Positions 15,176-23,396 of a DNA stretch of 32,800 nt are shown piece after piece. The position numbers and the translations under genes were made by a program. Under the pieces are notes generated by a model. It had not been told where the DNA came from, did not search any database, and saw only the letters and a list, made by a program, of their open reading frames with translations. The first letter of the stretch is position 1, and each line of letters begins with the position of its first letter. This stretch comes from Bryobacterales bacterium (lineage in GTDB: Bacteria > Acidobacteriota > Terriglobia > Bryobacterales > Bryobacteraceae), in assembly GCA_025463005.1 (NCBI GenBank), contig JAOAPR010000253.1, positions 1 to 32,800 on the forward strand. The letters are read 5' to 3'.

Positions 15176-16852
15176 GTGCTGGTCGAGCTCGCGGTCGAAA
15201 ACTACGCGGTCATCGAAAAGGTCCGCGTGCGGTTTCACCCCGGCTTGAACCTGCTCACCGGCGAAACCGGAAGCGGCAAATCCATCGTGGTCGACGCCCT
15301 GGGTCTGCTGCTGGGCGGCCGCGCCTCCCCGGAAATGGTCCGCACCGGGGCCACCCGCGCCCGCGTGTCGGGAATTTTCGAGGTCGCCGATTCGCCTGCT
15401 CTGGCGAAGCTGCTCGAAGACGCCGGGATCGAAATCGAGGACCGCGAGCTTCTCGTCGAGCGCGAAATCCAGGCCGGCCGCAAGTCGCGAGCTTTTGTAT
15501 GCAACCGTCCCGCTACCGCTGCGCTGCTCAAGGATCTGGCAGCCCACTTGGCCGATATCCACGGCCAGCACGATCAGCAGCAGCTCTTCTCGCCCGCCGT
15601 CCAGTGCGACATGCTGGACGCGTTCGCCGGGGCCGTCGACTTGGCCGGCCAAGTGTCTGAAGCGTTCCAGGCTTGGAAGCGGGCAGCGGTGGAACGCGAG
15701 GAGCTCGACCGCAGCGCCCAGGAAAAGCTTCGACTGGCCGACTTGTGGGCGTTCCAGCGCAAAGAAATCGAGGCGGTCGGACCCAAGCCCGGCGAGGATG
15801 CCGATCTCGAAAATGAGCGCCGGGTGTTGCGTAACGTCGTCCGGCTTCAGGAGCTGGCCGGCGGCGCATACGCAGCACTCTATGAAGACCCCTCAAGCGC
15901 CTCCGCGCAGGTAGGCTCGATCGCCAAGCGCCTGGAAGAATTGGCCCGTATCGACGACAGCGCGCGAGAGATGCTCGCGCAGCTCCAGCCCGCGTCGATC
16001 GCGCTTGCGGAGACCGCACATTCGCTCCACCACTACTTGGGGAACCTGGAAGCCGATCCCGCACGTCTAGATGAAGTAGAAGACCGGCTTGCCGCTCTCG
16101 AAAAGCTGAAGCGTAAGTATGGGCCGTCGGTTGAGCAAGTCCTCGCCTTCCTTGAAGAAGTCAGCACCAACCTCTCGGCTGTGGAAAACGCGGATGAGCG
16201 CCGCAATGCTTTGCAAAAGGAAGTCGCCGGATTCGCTAAAGGCTACGAAACGGCGGCGAAAAAGCTCTCCGCCCGCCGTCATGAGGCCGCGAAGGAACTC
16301 AGTAAGCGTGTCGAGCAGGAGCTTTCGGCGTTAGCCATGGAAAAGACCCGCGTCGGGATCCGCGTCGAGCCCGCTGAATGGTCCGAACGCGGCGCCGACA
16401 CGGTCGCGTTCCTGATCGCGCCCAACGTCGGCGAGGAACTGAAGCCGCTGGACAAGATCGCCTCGGGAGGTGAGCTATCGCGTGTGGCTCTGGCTCTCAA
16501 GACGTGCACGTCGGGTGCGCCAAAGAAGAATGCTCTCCCGCGCACGCTGGTGTTCGACGAAGTCGACGCGGGCGTGGGCGGCAGCGCCGCAGAATCGGTT
16601 GGCCGGCGTCTCAAAAAGCTCTCCGGCGCGAATCAGGTGATCTGCGTAACGCATCTGCCCCAGATCGCAGGGTTCGCCGATCACCACTATTTCGTCGAAA
16701 AGCACTCGGAAGGCGGCCGCACCCTCGCCTCGATCGAAGAACTGACGCCCGACGCGCGCACCCGCGAAATCGGCCGCATGCTTTCCGGTGAGCGCATCAC
16801 CCAGGAAGCCCTGCGCCACGCCGAGCAACTCCTGAAGATGGCGGCCAAGTAA
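15176..16852 (+). CDS. recN: DNA repair protein RecN
   Basis: A 558-residue SMC-like ATPase acting in double-strand break repair. The N-terminal Walker A is GETGSGKS (29-36). A long coiled-coil region occupies the middle (about 160-370). The C-terminal half holds the ABC signature SGGELS (about 430) and the Walker B region TLVFDEVDAGVGG (near 460), followed by a histidine switch (THLPQIAGFADHH). The order and total length fit RecN well. It starts at a GTG 8 nt after TATAAT. Repeats further upstream suggest regulated expression, as is usual for recN, but I see no motif I can assign to LexA. Confidence 0.95.
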   Translation: MLVELAVENYAVIEKVRVRFHPGLNLLTGETGSGKSIVVDALGLLLGGRASPEMVRTGATRARVSGIFEVADSPALAKLLEDAGIEIEDRELLVEREIQAGRKSRAFVCNRPATAALLKDLAAHLADIHGQHDQQQLFSPAVQCDMLDAFAGAVDLAGQVSEAFQAWKRAAVEREELDRSAQEKLRLADLWAFQRKEIEAVGPKPGEDADLENERRVLRNVVRLQELAGGAYAALYEDPSSASAQVGSIAKRLEELARIDDSAREMLAQLQPASIALAETAHSLHHYLGNLEADPARLDEVEDRLAALEKLKRKYGPSVEQVLAFLEEVSTNLSAVENADERRNALQKEVAGFAKGYETAAKKLSARRHEAAKELSKRVEQELSALAMEKTRVGIRVEPAEWSERGADTVAFLIAPNVGEELKPLDKIASGGELSRVALALKTCTSGAPKKNALPRTLVFDEVDAGVGGSAAESVGRRLKKLSGANQVICVTHLPQIAGFADHHYFVEKHSEGGRTLASIEELTPDARTREIGRMLSGERITQEALRHAEQLLKMAAK

Positions 16853-16857
16853 TTTCC

Positions 16858-18033
16858 GTGACCGCTACAGACAAACGCTCGCGCGCGATCCGCTTCATCG
16901 TCTGCCTAGGCATCGTCAGCATGTTCGCCGATATCACCTACGAAGGTGCGCGCAGCGTCATTGGTCCCTTTCTGAACACTCTCGGCGCGAGTGCCACACA
17001 AGTGGGGCTTATCGCCGGCATTGGCGAGATGGCGGCCGCCAGCCTGCGTCTGTTCTCCGGGCGCATTGCCGATCGGACACGCGCCTACTGGACCATCACC
17101 ATCTGCGGTTACGGCGTAAATCTGATCGCCGTACCGGCACTGGCGTTCGCCGGAAACTGGTGGACTGCCGCGATCCTGGTCGCGCTCGAACGAACCGGGA
17201 AGAGCATCCGAGGCCCGGCACGAGATGTCCTGTTGTCTGAAGCCACGGCGACCGTCGGCCACGGTTGGGGATTCGGCCTCCACGCGGCACTCGACCAGAC
17301 CGGCGCGGTGATTGGCCCCCTCATCGTCGCTTATACCGTTGCGAAATCGCACTCCTTCGGACCCGCGTTCATCGGGCTCGCCCTCCCGGCTGCGGCCGCG
17401 CTCGTTTCATTGCTCATCGCGCGAGCGTTATTCCCGGCCCAGGGCGCCGCCGCGCCGCACCAAGTGGAACAGACCCACTTCCCCAGAATCTTTTGGATCT
17501 ACGTCGCTTCGGCGGGAATTCTCGCCTGTGGATTTGTCGACTTCGCCCTGCTCTCCTACCACCTGCAGAAAACGGCGGTCATGGGACCGGCCATGATCCC
17601 CTTGGTCTACTCCGGCGCAATGGCTGTGAACGCCATCACTGCTCCGCTATTCGGCCGGCTATTCGATCGCTTTGGCGTGGTGGTGCTAAGCATCGGAACT
17701 CTGATCTCGATGCTGTCGCTGCCGCTGGGCTTTCTGGGCGGTCCGACAGCAGTGATGGCCGGTGTGGCTTGCTGGGCGACTGGCATGGGAGCTCAGGATG
17801 CAGTTTTGCGGTCCGGCATCGCGCAAGTAGTCTCCATGAACAAACGCGGCAGCGCGTTCGGCGCGTTCAACGGAGTCTTCGGCGTCATGTGGTTCGTAGG
17901 AAGCGCTGTCATGGGTGTACTGTATGACAGATCGGTGATGGCCGTGGTGGTGTTCGGGTTGACGATGCAACTCGCTGCAGCAGCAGCTTTTTACTGGCTG
18001 CGTGGAAGGCTTCGGCCTGCTGCGGGCGAATGA
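16858..18033 (+). CDS. MFS transporter
   Basis: 391 residues with about 12 hydrophobic segments and the overall build of the major facilitator superfamily, including the basic loop after helix 2 (SGRIADRTRAYW) and a second related loop (FGRLFDRFGV) that marks the start of the second half. An ARDVLL motif (RGPARDVLLSEA) is also visible. It exports or imports an unknown small molecule across the inner membrane. Translation begins at a GTG 5 nt after the recN stop, so it is probably co-transcribed with recN. The coupling does not itself reveal the substrate. Confidence 0.85.
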   Translation: MTATDKRSRAIRFIVCLGIVSMFADITYEGARSVIGPFLNTLGASATQVGLIAGIGEMAAASLRLFSGRIADRTRAYWTITICGYGVNLIAVPALAFAGNWWTAAILVALERTGKSIRGPARDVLLSEATATVGHGWGFGLHAALDQTGAVIGPLIVAYTVAKSHSFGPAFIGLALPAAAALVSLLIARALFPAQGAAAPHQVEQTHFPRIFWIYVASAGILACGFVDFALLSYHLQKTAVMGPAMIPLVYSGAMAVNAITAPLFGRLFDRFGVVVLSIGTLISMLSLPLGFLGGPTAVMAGVACWATGMGAQDAVLRSGIAQVVSMNKRGSAFGAFNGVFGVMWFVGSAVMGVLYDRSVMAVVVFGLTMQLAAAAAFYWLRGRLRPAAGE

Positions 18034-18090
18034 CAAGATCCCTGTTTACAAATACTTATGCCCCGGGATCCTGAGGTACCGCCTTACATC

Positions 18091-18119
18091 TGTACACGGA
18101 CTTTTCACGGTGGTAGGAT
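18091..18119 (+). promoter_or_regulatory. Promoter of the orphan structured RNA
   Basis: TGTACA (18091-18096) is followed after exactly 17 nt by an extended -10, TGG-TAGGAT (hexamer 18114-18119). The predicted start is near G18126. There is no open reading frame of convincing quality downstream. Confidence 0.5.
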
Positions 18120-18125
18120 TAAGTT

Positions 18126-18291
18126 GTCCAGTTGTGGAACCTTTTTTTAAAGGTTTCATCGCGTCTCTTTCTCGAGGGAAGAATCGCCGACTGCCCGGTG
18201 AACTTCCCGAAAGCTTGGCGAGCTACGCGACCTAGCGTCAGTGGTGAGCCGGCCGGTGAGTATCCTCCTCCGAGTACTCACCGGCTTTTTT
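18126..18291 (+). ncRNA. Candidate structured non-coding RNA, about 166 nt, unassigned
   Basis: The stretch has its own promoter and ends in an intrinsic terminator. In order it forms a 9-bp hairpin (18136-18157, loop TTTT), a closing helix TCGCGT (18159-18164) with ACGCGA (18225-18230) extended by CTC/GAG, and inside it a hairpin GGGAAG (18176-18181) with CTTCCC (18203-18208). Within that lies an inner stem CGCCG/CGGTG (18185-18200). CGCC (18185-18188) can instead pair with GGCG (18217-18220), forming a pseudoknot. The next gene downstream is convergent, so it is not the leader of a gene. It does not match 6S, SRP, RNase P, tmRNA or the riboswitch consensus sequences I can recall. Confidence 0.55.
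18252..18291 (+). terminator. Strong intrinsic terminator
   Basis: A perfect 11-bp stem GCCGGTGAGTA / TACTCACCGGC with a 12-nt loop is followed by six T residues (18286-18291) on the plus strand. The opposite strand lacks a T-run after the stem, so it works only for rightward transcription. Confidence 0.88.
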
Positions 18292-18329
18292 ATTGCCGAA
18301 TTTTAATTCAGGGTGGTTGTTCAGCGTGT

Positions 18330-19298
18330 TCAGCGCGGTCGCGTGAGCGCAAACAACAGCCGGCCGGGCGCAAACGGGGCGAGTTTTTCCGCCCATCCGC
18401 CTTCCAGCGCTCGACGCAACACCCCTGCCACCTGAAACGGCTGTCGCAGACTTGCGCGGCATTCGCGCAAGTATTCCGATACGGGCTGTCCCACCGCTGC
18501 CGCCCGACCCGCCATGGCCCCCGATCGCACTGCCGCCAGCAATCCCGACCCTGTGAATGGATCGACAAACGACAACGCATCGCCGGCAGGATACGCATGC
18601 CCGGCATCTTCAAACGCCTGCCCATACTGCAGCGGGCCTGTGGAAAACCACGAAGTAACTCGCCGCAAAGGTTTGAGCCGGTCGGACAAAGCCGGGCACT
18701 GCATCACGATGTCGTCGTATTCGAAACCAAAGCGTGAGAGAAAACTCTCCGGTGCGAGCCCGCAGATGTTGGTCCGGCCCGCTTCGACGGCGCTGACGCC
18801 CACATAGCAGCGCTCGAAAAAGAACAGCTCCACACCATCATCCACGGGACCATCAAAGTGAGCCTTGAACCCGAACAGACGCTGACCGCGCTGGGTTGCC
18901 GTCGCATGCCGGCCGGTCGCGACGATCAGGGGCCGTTCGTCTGCGGTTTCGCTCGCCAGATCCGCACCGCCCGCGCGAGCCTGGTCGAGCAGCATCAGGT
19001 CGAATGCATATCTACTCAAGCCGAACGCCGGCTCCGGGAGACGCGAGCTTTTCTTCCGCGAACCGAAATGCAGTTCGAGGCGTTGGACGCGTGCGGGCCG
19101 GGCCGCCAGAAATGCGTCCCACGCGCCCAATCGTTCCAGCTCCGGCCCGATTTCCGGCGAAAAAAACTCGCCGCAAACCTTGTGGCGCGGCAGCCTGGAT
19201 TTCTCGATCACCCCAACCCGCGCACCCTCGCGCAAGGCCGCCAGCGCCGCCGATGCACCCGCGGGACCTCCACCCAGAATGTTAATGCGTTGCTTCAA
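18330..19298 (-). CDS. FAD-dependent oxidoreductase (geranylgeranyl-reductase / FixC-like)
   Basis: 322 residues. The N-terminal FAD-binding GGGPAGASAA lies at 9-18, followed by a mid-chain conserved CGEFFSPE (about 42-49) and the second FAD motif GDALSFVDPFTGSGL near 240-254, where the substrate-side isoalloxazine pocket is formed. This combination is that of the group-A flavoprotein hydroxylase/geranylgeranyl reductase family, and members often modify lipids or polyketides. No pathway partner is adjacent. It starts at a TTG at 19298, with a TATAGT on the minus strand (19312-19317) about 14 nt upstream. It converges with the structured RNA and diverges from sthA. Confidence 0.82.
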   Translation of the reverse strand: MKQRINILGGGPAGASAALAALREGARVGVIEKSRLPRHKVCGEFFSPEIGPELERLGAWDAFLAARPARVQRLELHFGSRKKSSRLPEPAFGLSRYAFDLMLLDQARAGGADLASETADERPLIVATGRHATATQRGQRLFGFKAHFDGPVDDGVELFFFERCYVGVSAVEAGRTNICGLAPESFLSRFGFEYDDIVMQCPALSDRLKPLRRVTSWFSTGPLQYGQAFEDAGHAYPAGDALSFVDPFTGSGLLAAVRSGAMAGRAAAVGQPVSEYLRECRASLRQPFQVAGVLRRALEGGWAEKLAPFAPGRLLFALTRPR

Positions 19299-19417
19299 AT
19301 GGTCCGATCACCACTATACTGTCATCTAATACTCCAAGATCCAGTCAAAGCGCACAGCGCGTGGTGCGCACCAGTAAAGGAAATAATCGCGCCACGCTGC
19401 GTTGTGCGCGATGATGA

Positions 19418-20812
19418 GTGAAAATGCAGACGTATGACATGATTGTGATCGGCTCGGGGCCAGCCGGTCAGCGGGCTGCCATCCAGGCCGCCAAAATCGG
19501 AAAGCGCGTTGCCGTAGTAGAGCGGCGCGAGAGCATCGGCGGCGCCTGTATCAACACCGGAACCATCCCTTCCAAGACACTGCGCGAGGCGGTGCTGCAT
19601 CTTTCCGGCTATGCCTACCAGGGCATCTACGGCGTCAACTACCGCGTCAAAGAGAAGATCTCGATGGCGGATCTGGCTTTTCGGGTCCAGCACGTCATCA
19701 AGATCGAAATCGACGTCACCGTGTCGCAGCTTTCGCGCAACGGCGTGGAGATGCTGTTCGGCTGCGCAACGTTTACCGGCCCGCACACCATCCGCGTCCT
19801 CGGCTCGCAGGGCCCCGCGGACTATCAGGCCGAAAACATCATCATCGCCAGCGGCACCAAGCCCGCGGTATCTCCCAAAGTTCCCTACAACAATCGCAAC
19901 ATCATCAACAGCGACCAGATCCTGAACATGCCGGAGATTCCTAAGACCTTCATCGTGGTCGGCGGCGGCGTGATCGGCGTCGAGTTCGCCTGCATGTTCG
20001 CCACGCTGGGCGTGCGCATGATCCTGGTGGAAAAGCGCCCCCGGCTGCTGGAATTCGCCGACGCGGAAATCGTGGAGGCTCTCTCCTACCACTTGCGTGA
20101 CAACCGTGTGACGATGCGGCTCAACGAAGAAGTCTCGAGCGTCGAGGAAATGCCCGATGGCAGCGTAGTGGCGACTTTGGAGAGCAACAAGAAGATCACC
20201 GGCTCCGCACTGCTCTATGCAGTGGGCCGGCAGGGAAACGTCGACGAACTCAATCTTCCGGCCGCGGGCCTCGAAGCGGACGATCGCGGGCGAATCAAAG
20301 TGGACGCCAATTTCCGCACCACGGTCCCGCACATTTACGCCGTCGGCGACGTCATCGGCTTCCCGAGTCTCGCCTCGGTGTCGATGGAGCAGGGCCGGAT
20401 CGCGGCCGCGAGCGCCTACGGTCTGCCGGTGCAATCCAATCCGGCAACGTATCCGTACGGAATCTACACCATCCCCGAAATCTCCTTCATCGGAAAGACC
20501 GAGGAGCAACTCACCGACGAAGACGTTCCTTACGAGGTTGGCGTGGCCTATTACCGCGAGATTGCACGCGGCCAGATCCGCGGCGACACCACCGGGCGGC
20601 TGAAGCTGATCTTCCACCGCGAAACCCACGAGATCCTGGGGGTCCACATCATCGGCGACGGCGCCAGCGAGCTGCTGCACATCGGGCAGGCCGTGATGAT
20701 CCTCAAGGGAACCGTGGATTATTTCGTCGACACGGTCTTCAACTACCCGACGTTGGCCGAGTGCTACAAGGCGGCCGCGTTCAACGGACTGAATAAGCTC
20801 GCGAGGGCGTAG
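19418..20812 (+). CDS. sthA: Soluble NAD(P) transhydrogenase SthA
   Basis: 464 residues of the pyridine nucleotide-disulfide oxidoreductase family: FAD motif GSGPAG (12-17), NAD(P) motif VVGGGVIGVEFA (about 182-193), a GDVIGF block and the C-terminal dimerisation domain. At the usual redox disulfide the first cysteine is present (Cys44 in GGACINTGTIPSK) but the second is Thr49. That loss is normal for soluble transhydrogenases and separates them from lipoamide dehydrogenase or glutathione reductase. The enzyme passes hydride between NADPH and NAD. The start could be the GTG at 19418 or the ATG at 19424, and neither has a clear Shine-Dalgarno site. Confidence 0.9.
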   Translation: MKMQTYDMIVIGSGPAGQRAAIQAAKIGKRVAVVERRESIGGACINTGTIPSKTLREAVLHLSGYAYQGIYGVNYRVKEKISMADLAFRVQHVIKIEIDVTVSQLSRNGVEMLFGCATFTGPHTIRVLGSQGPADYQAENIIIASGTKPAVSPKVPYNNRNIINSDQILNMPEIPKTFIVVGGGVIGVEFACMFATLGVRMILVEKRPRLLEFADAEIVEALSYHLRDNRVTMRLNEEVSSVEEMPDGSVVATLESNKKITGSALLYAVGRQGNVDELNLPAAGLEADDRGRIKVDANFRTTVPHIYAVGDVIGFPSLASVSMEQGRIAAASAYGLPVQSNPATYPYGIYTIPEISFIGKTEEQLTDEDVPYEVGVAYYREIARGQIRGDTTGRLKLIFHRETHEILGVHIIGDGASELLHIGQAVMILKGTVDYFVDTVFNYPTLAECYKAAAFNGLNKLARA

Positions 20813-20842
20813 GCGCTTGTGAAACTGATAATCGCGCGTCGA

Positions 20843-21931
20843 TTACACGCCGCGTGTGGCAGCATCCGCCGCTGCCGCCAAATCCTGGAGGAGCTGAAAG
20901 AACGTCGAGGGTTGGCCCAGGAACAGACCACTCGCGGCAAGGAATGTCACCGCTCCCATTGCGGCTCCCGTAGTCTGCGTCGGACGAATGATGGAGCACA
21001 CCGGAAACGTCCGGCTCAGGAATGGGCAGGGCTCAGGCATGATCAGGTTGGTTTGGAAGTCTTCGCCGTCAAATGGGGCTTTATTAAGATCGGGAAATAC
21101 TAAACTGCGATCCCGCGGGTCCGTCAGCGGAGGTGCGTTCCCGGCCTTATCGTGCCAGGTTTGAAAATGGGCCATCTCGGTTGGGCCGATACTTAGTAAG
21201 ATTCGCAAAACCTCCACATTGGTGACCCTTTGGGCAAGTGATGGATAAAGGCTGGTACCTCCTTGTTCGATGGTTGCAAAATGAAATCCCGCAGTGTTAG
21301 CGATGGCCTGGATATGGTCTTTTGGAGTCAGGTCGTCATCAGATCTCGGAATTGCCGGATGCTGCCCCACACTCAGACTCGGGACCGCCTGGGGAAACGC
21401 AAAACCCGGATCGAGATCGGGATTGTTGGCGCGACTACGGTATCGTGTCCACCAACTCGTATCTACCGCGAGCTGCATGAGATTTGTGAGCCGCCCGATC
21501 TGTTGCGCTCCCGTAGCTCGGCTGCTCGGCAAAGTGCGAAACTGTTCGAGATTGGCCGGCGCCGCGCCGTGCGAAACCAGATATGCATTGATGAACTGGA
21601 AGTGGCTGATCTCATCCTCGGTATTGTCGTGAATGTACTGAGGCATATCCGCGTCGAGAACCTCAAGGGCTTTGATATATTTGGGGCTCCCGCTACCCCC
21701 TGGAACCTCGCTATCTTGGATTCCACCAAGTTCGTTGTACTGTATCCACAGATCGGTTTCGATGATCTCGGCAGCTGCAAGAAACCGCAGGATTGCCGCG
21801 TCTCCCGCCGTTAGCCCGCCGCCCTGGGCCAATAGTCCGGTACCCGCGGTTGCTGCGCCTGCCGCCACTCCTTTCCTCATGAACGCGCGGCGGGTAGGCC
21901 GGCGCTTTGAGCTTTTTAATAAGTTCGGCAT
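20843..21931 (-). CDS. Tat-exported ferritin-like domain protein
   Basis: 362 residues. A textbook twin-arginine signal (TRRAFMRK, about 13-20) and an Ala/Gly-rich hydrophobic stretch direct the folded protein to the periplasm. The body is a four-helix bundle of the Ferritin_2 type, with the expected metal ligands: Glu55 and Glu58 (AAEIIETD), an E-x2-H pair in EDEISHF, a later Glu in FATIEQGG, and E-x2-H in GPTEMAHF. It is likely a di-iron protein, but the role (iron binding, oxidation or stress protection) is unknown. The start ATG has GGAG 10 nt upstream. Three CGTAAA repeats lie 49-76 bp upstream. Confidence 0.85.
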   Translation of the reverse strand: MPNLLKSSKRRPTRRAFMRKGVAAGAATAGTGLLAQGGGLTAGDAAILRFLAAAEIIETDLWIQYNELGGIQDSEVPGGSGSPKYIKALEVLDADMPQYIHDNTEDEISHFQFINAYLVSHGAAPANLEQFRTLPSSRATGAQQIGRLTNLMQLAVDTSWWTRYRSRANNPDLDPGFAFPQAVPSLSVGQHPAIPRSDDDLTPKDHIQAIANTAGFHFATIEQGGTSLYPSLAQRVTNVEVLRILLSIGPTEMAHFQTWHDKAGNAPPLTDPRDRSLVFPDLNKAPFDGEDFQTNLIMPEPCPFLSRTFPVCSIIRPTQTTGAAMGAVTFLAASGLFLGQPSTFFQLLQDLAAAADAATRGV

Positions 21932-21979
21932 ACAACGTTGTCTCCTCGGAAGGGTAGATCCGCCCCGTTGGAAGCCGTT

Positions 21980-22007
21980 CGTAAATAAAACGTAAACAAT
22001 TCGTAAA
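21980..22007 (-). promoter_or_regulatory. Triple CGTAAA direct repeat, 11-bp period (likely operator)
   Basis: CGTAAA occurs at 21980-21985, 21991-21996 and 22002-22007, each exactly 11 bp apart (one helical turn), read as TTTACG on the minus strand. Such repeats are typical of binding sites for OmpR/PhoB-type response regulators. The array lies between the ferritin-like gene (start 21931) and the DUF6152 gene (start 22134), nearer the first. Confidence 0.6.
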
Positions 22008-22133
22008 ATCGGTTTTGTGTAGTAGGTCGAATAGTCAACATCGGAGACATGGCAGGGCGCCTCCAGGAACCATGCGGCTCCACCGCGTGTGATCGCACGA
22101 CAATTCCAATAAACTTAAATGCTGGGGTGAACT

Positions 22134-22571
22134 ATGGCGAAACCGATATCAGGAGCCTGGCGACTAGCTATTGCACTGTCGTTCCTCGCCACTGCTCTAC
22201 TAGCGCATCATTCCTTTGGCGCGGAGTATGACGCGACCAAGCCCGTCACGTTGACCGGCGTGATCACAAAAATTGAGTGGACCAATCCGCACAGCTACTT
22301 CTTTGTCGACGTGAAGGACGACAAGGGCAAGGTGGCCAACTGGAAGCTCGAAGGCTATCCTCCCAGCGTGCTGTCGAGGACGGGCTGGAAGAAGGATGTC
22401 ACCATGAAAGTTGGCGACACGGTGACGGTCTTCGGCTGGCACGCTCGCGACGGAACGAACTGGGCCCATTCGCGGGAGGTCACGTTCGCCGATGGCAAGA
22501 AGTTGTTCTTCGGACCCCCGGCAGGCACGGGCGATGGCGGAAATCTTCCCGCGGTGGAGGTTTCAAAGTGA
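22134..22571 (+). CDS. DUF6152 family secreted protein
   Basis: 145 residues with a signal peptide (about 1-24, ending ALLAHHS). The mature part starts HHSFGAEYDATKPVTLTGVITKIEWTNPH-like, which is the hallmark of the DUF6152 family, then a compact beta-strand-rich domain with GDTVTVFGWHARDG. The double histidine at the cleavage site and a further conserved His suggest metal or ligand binding, but function is unknown. A GGGGTGA lies 4-5 nt before the ATG. The stop overlaps the start region of the next gene, so the two are coupled. Confidence 0.82.
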   Translation: MAKPISGAWRLAIALSFLATALLAHHSFGAEYDATKPVTLTGVITKIEWTNPHSYFFVDVKDDKGKVANWKLEGYPPSVLSRTGWKKDVTMKVGDTVTVFGWHARDGTNWAHSREVTFADGKKLFFGPPAGTGDGGNLPAVEVSK

Positions 22572-23389
22572 TGCGCCCCTGGCTTGCGGCGACTGTTGTC
22601 GCGATGATCGCGCTGCCCGCTTCTGCTCCAGCGCAGACGAAAACCGGCGTCCCGCGGGCTGCCGACGGGAAACCGGATTTGACCGGGGTCTGGCAAGGCG
22701 GCACCGATCGCCGCGGAACCTGGGAGGAAGCAAATACCGGTCTCGGAGTCGGCGGAACAGGCCGCGATCCCTCTGCGGCCGTCGTGCCTTCCTCGAACGA
22801 CCGGCCTGCGGGCCGCGAAGGCGCTCCCTACCAGTCTTGGGCCGCCCAAAAGGTAGTGGAGGCCTTCAACAGAAGGGGCATCGACGATCCGACAGCATTG
22901 TGCCTGCCACCTGGATTGCCGCGAACAGCCATGCTGGGGCTCTTCCCGCAGCAGATCATCCAGACCCCGCAGCAGATCGTGATTCTCTACGAGTACATGA
23001 GCGTCTACCGCGTAATTCCGCTGAACGCGAAGCATCCCGACGATTTGATCCCCGCCTACATGGGCAATTCGGTGGGGCACTGGGAGGGGGACACTCTGGT
23101 GGTGGATGTGACCGGCTTCAACGATAAGACCTGGCTGTCAGGCGCCGGCACATTTCATTCCGACGAGCTTCATATCACCGAGCGCTATACGCGCGTCGAC
23201 AAGGACCAAATCAATTACGACGTAACCATGGAGGATCCGAAAGTACTAACCAAGCCGTGGACCCTTCATTCGACTATGATGCTGCGCGAAGGCACCCGCC
23301 TTCAGGAATATGTATGCGCCGAGAACAACCTGGATCCGGGACATTACGAAAAACTCCTGAAGGACGGGGTGAATTTCACGCGGCAGTAA
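22571..23389 (+). CDS. Secreted protein of the PDLTGVW family, unknown function
   Basis: 272 residues with a signal peptide (cleavage near PAQ, residue 22). The mature protein opens with GKPDLTGVWQGG and carries the conserved series YMGNSVGHWEGDTLVVDVTG, KTWLSGAG and a His-Ser-Asp-Glu patch, then DPKVLTKPWT. This recurring secreted family in Acidobacteria and Proteobacteria has no characterised role that I know. The ATG at 22571 overlaps the previous TGA by one base. A GTG at 22568 in the same frame, with GGAGG 7 nt before it, could be the start instead. Co-occurrence with DUF6152 hints at a shared role. Confidence 0.85.
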   Translation: MRPWLAATVVAMIALPASAPAQTKTGVPRAADGKPDLTGVWQGGTDRRGTWEEANTGLGVGGTGRDPSAAVVPSSNDRPAGREGAPYQSWAAQKVVEAFNRRGIDDPTALCLPPGLPRTAMLGLFPQQIIQTPQQIVILYEYMSVYRVIPLNAKHPDDLIPAYMGNSVGHWEGDTLVVDVTGFNDKTWLSGAGTFHSDELHITERYTRVDKDQINYDVTMEDPKVLTKPWTLHSTMMLREGTRLQEYVCAENNLDPGHYEKLLKDGVNFTRQ

Positions 23390-23396
23390 CCCCGGT

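Noticed and set aside
18002-18235. 77-residue frame across the MFS end and the structured RNA
   Set aside because: It has no recognisable motif or Shine-Dalgarno site, and it overlaps the MFS 3' end and most of the promoter-framed RNA.
18126-18291. Known riboswitch or 6S RNA
   Set aside because: The conserved cores I recall for c-di-GMP-I, SAM, TPP, cobalamin, fluoride and 6S RNAs are absent, so I did not name a family.
19322-20680. 452-residue minus-strand frame opposite sthA
   Set aside because: Long antisense frames are common opposite GC-rich genes. sthA has full motifs, while this peptide shows none and is His/Asp/Arg-rich.
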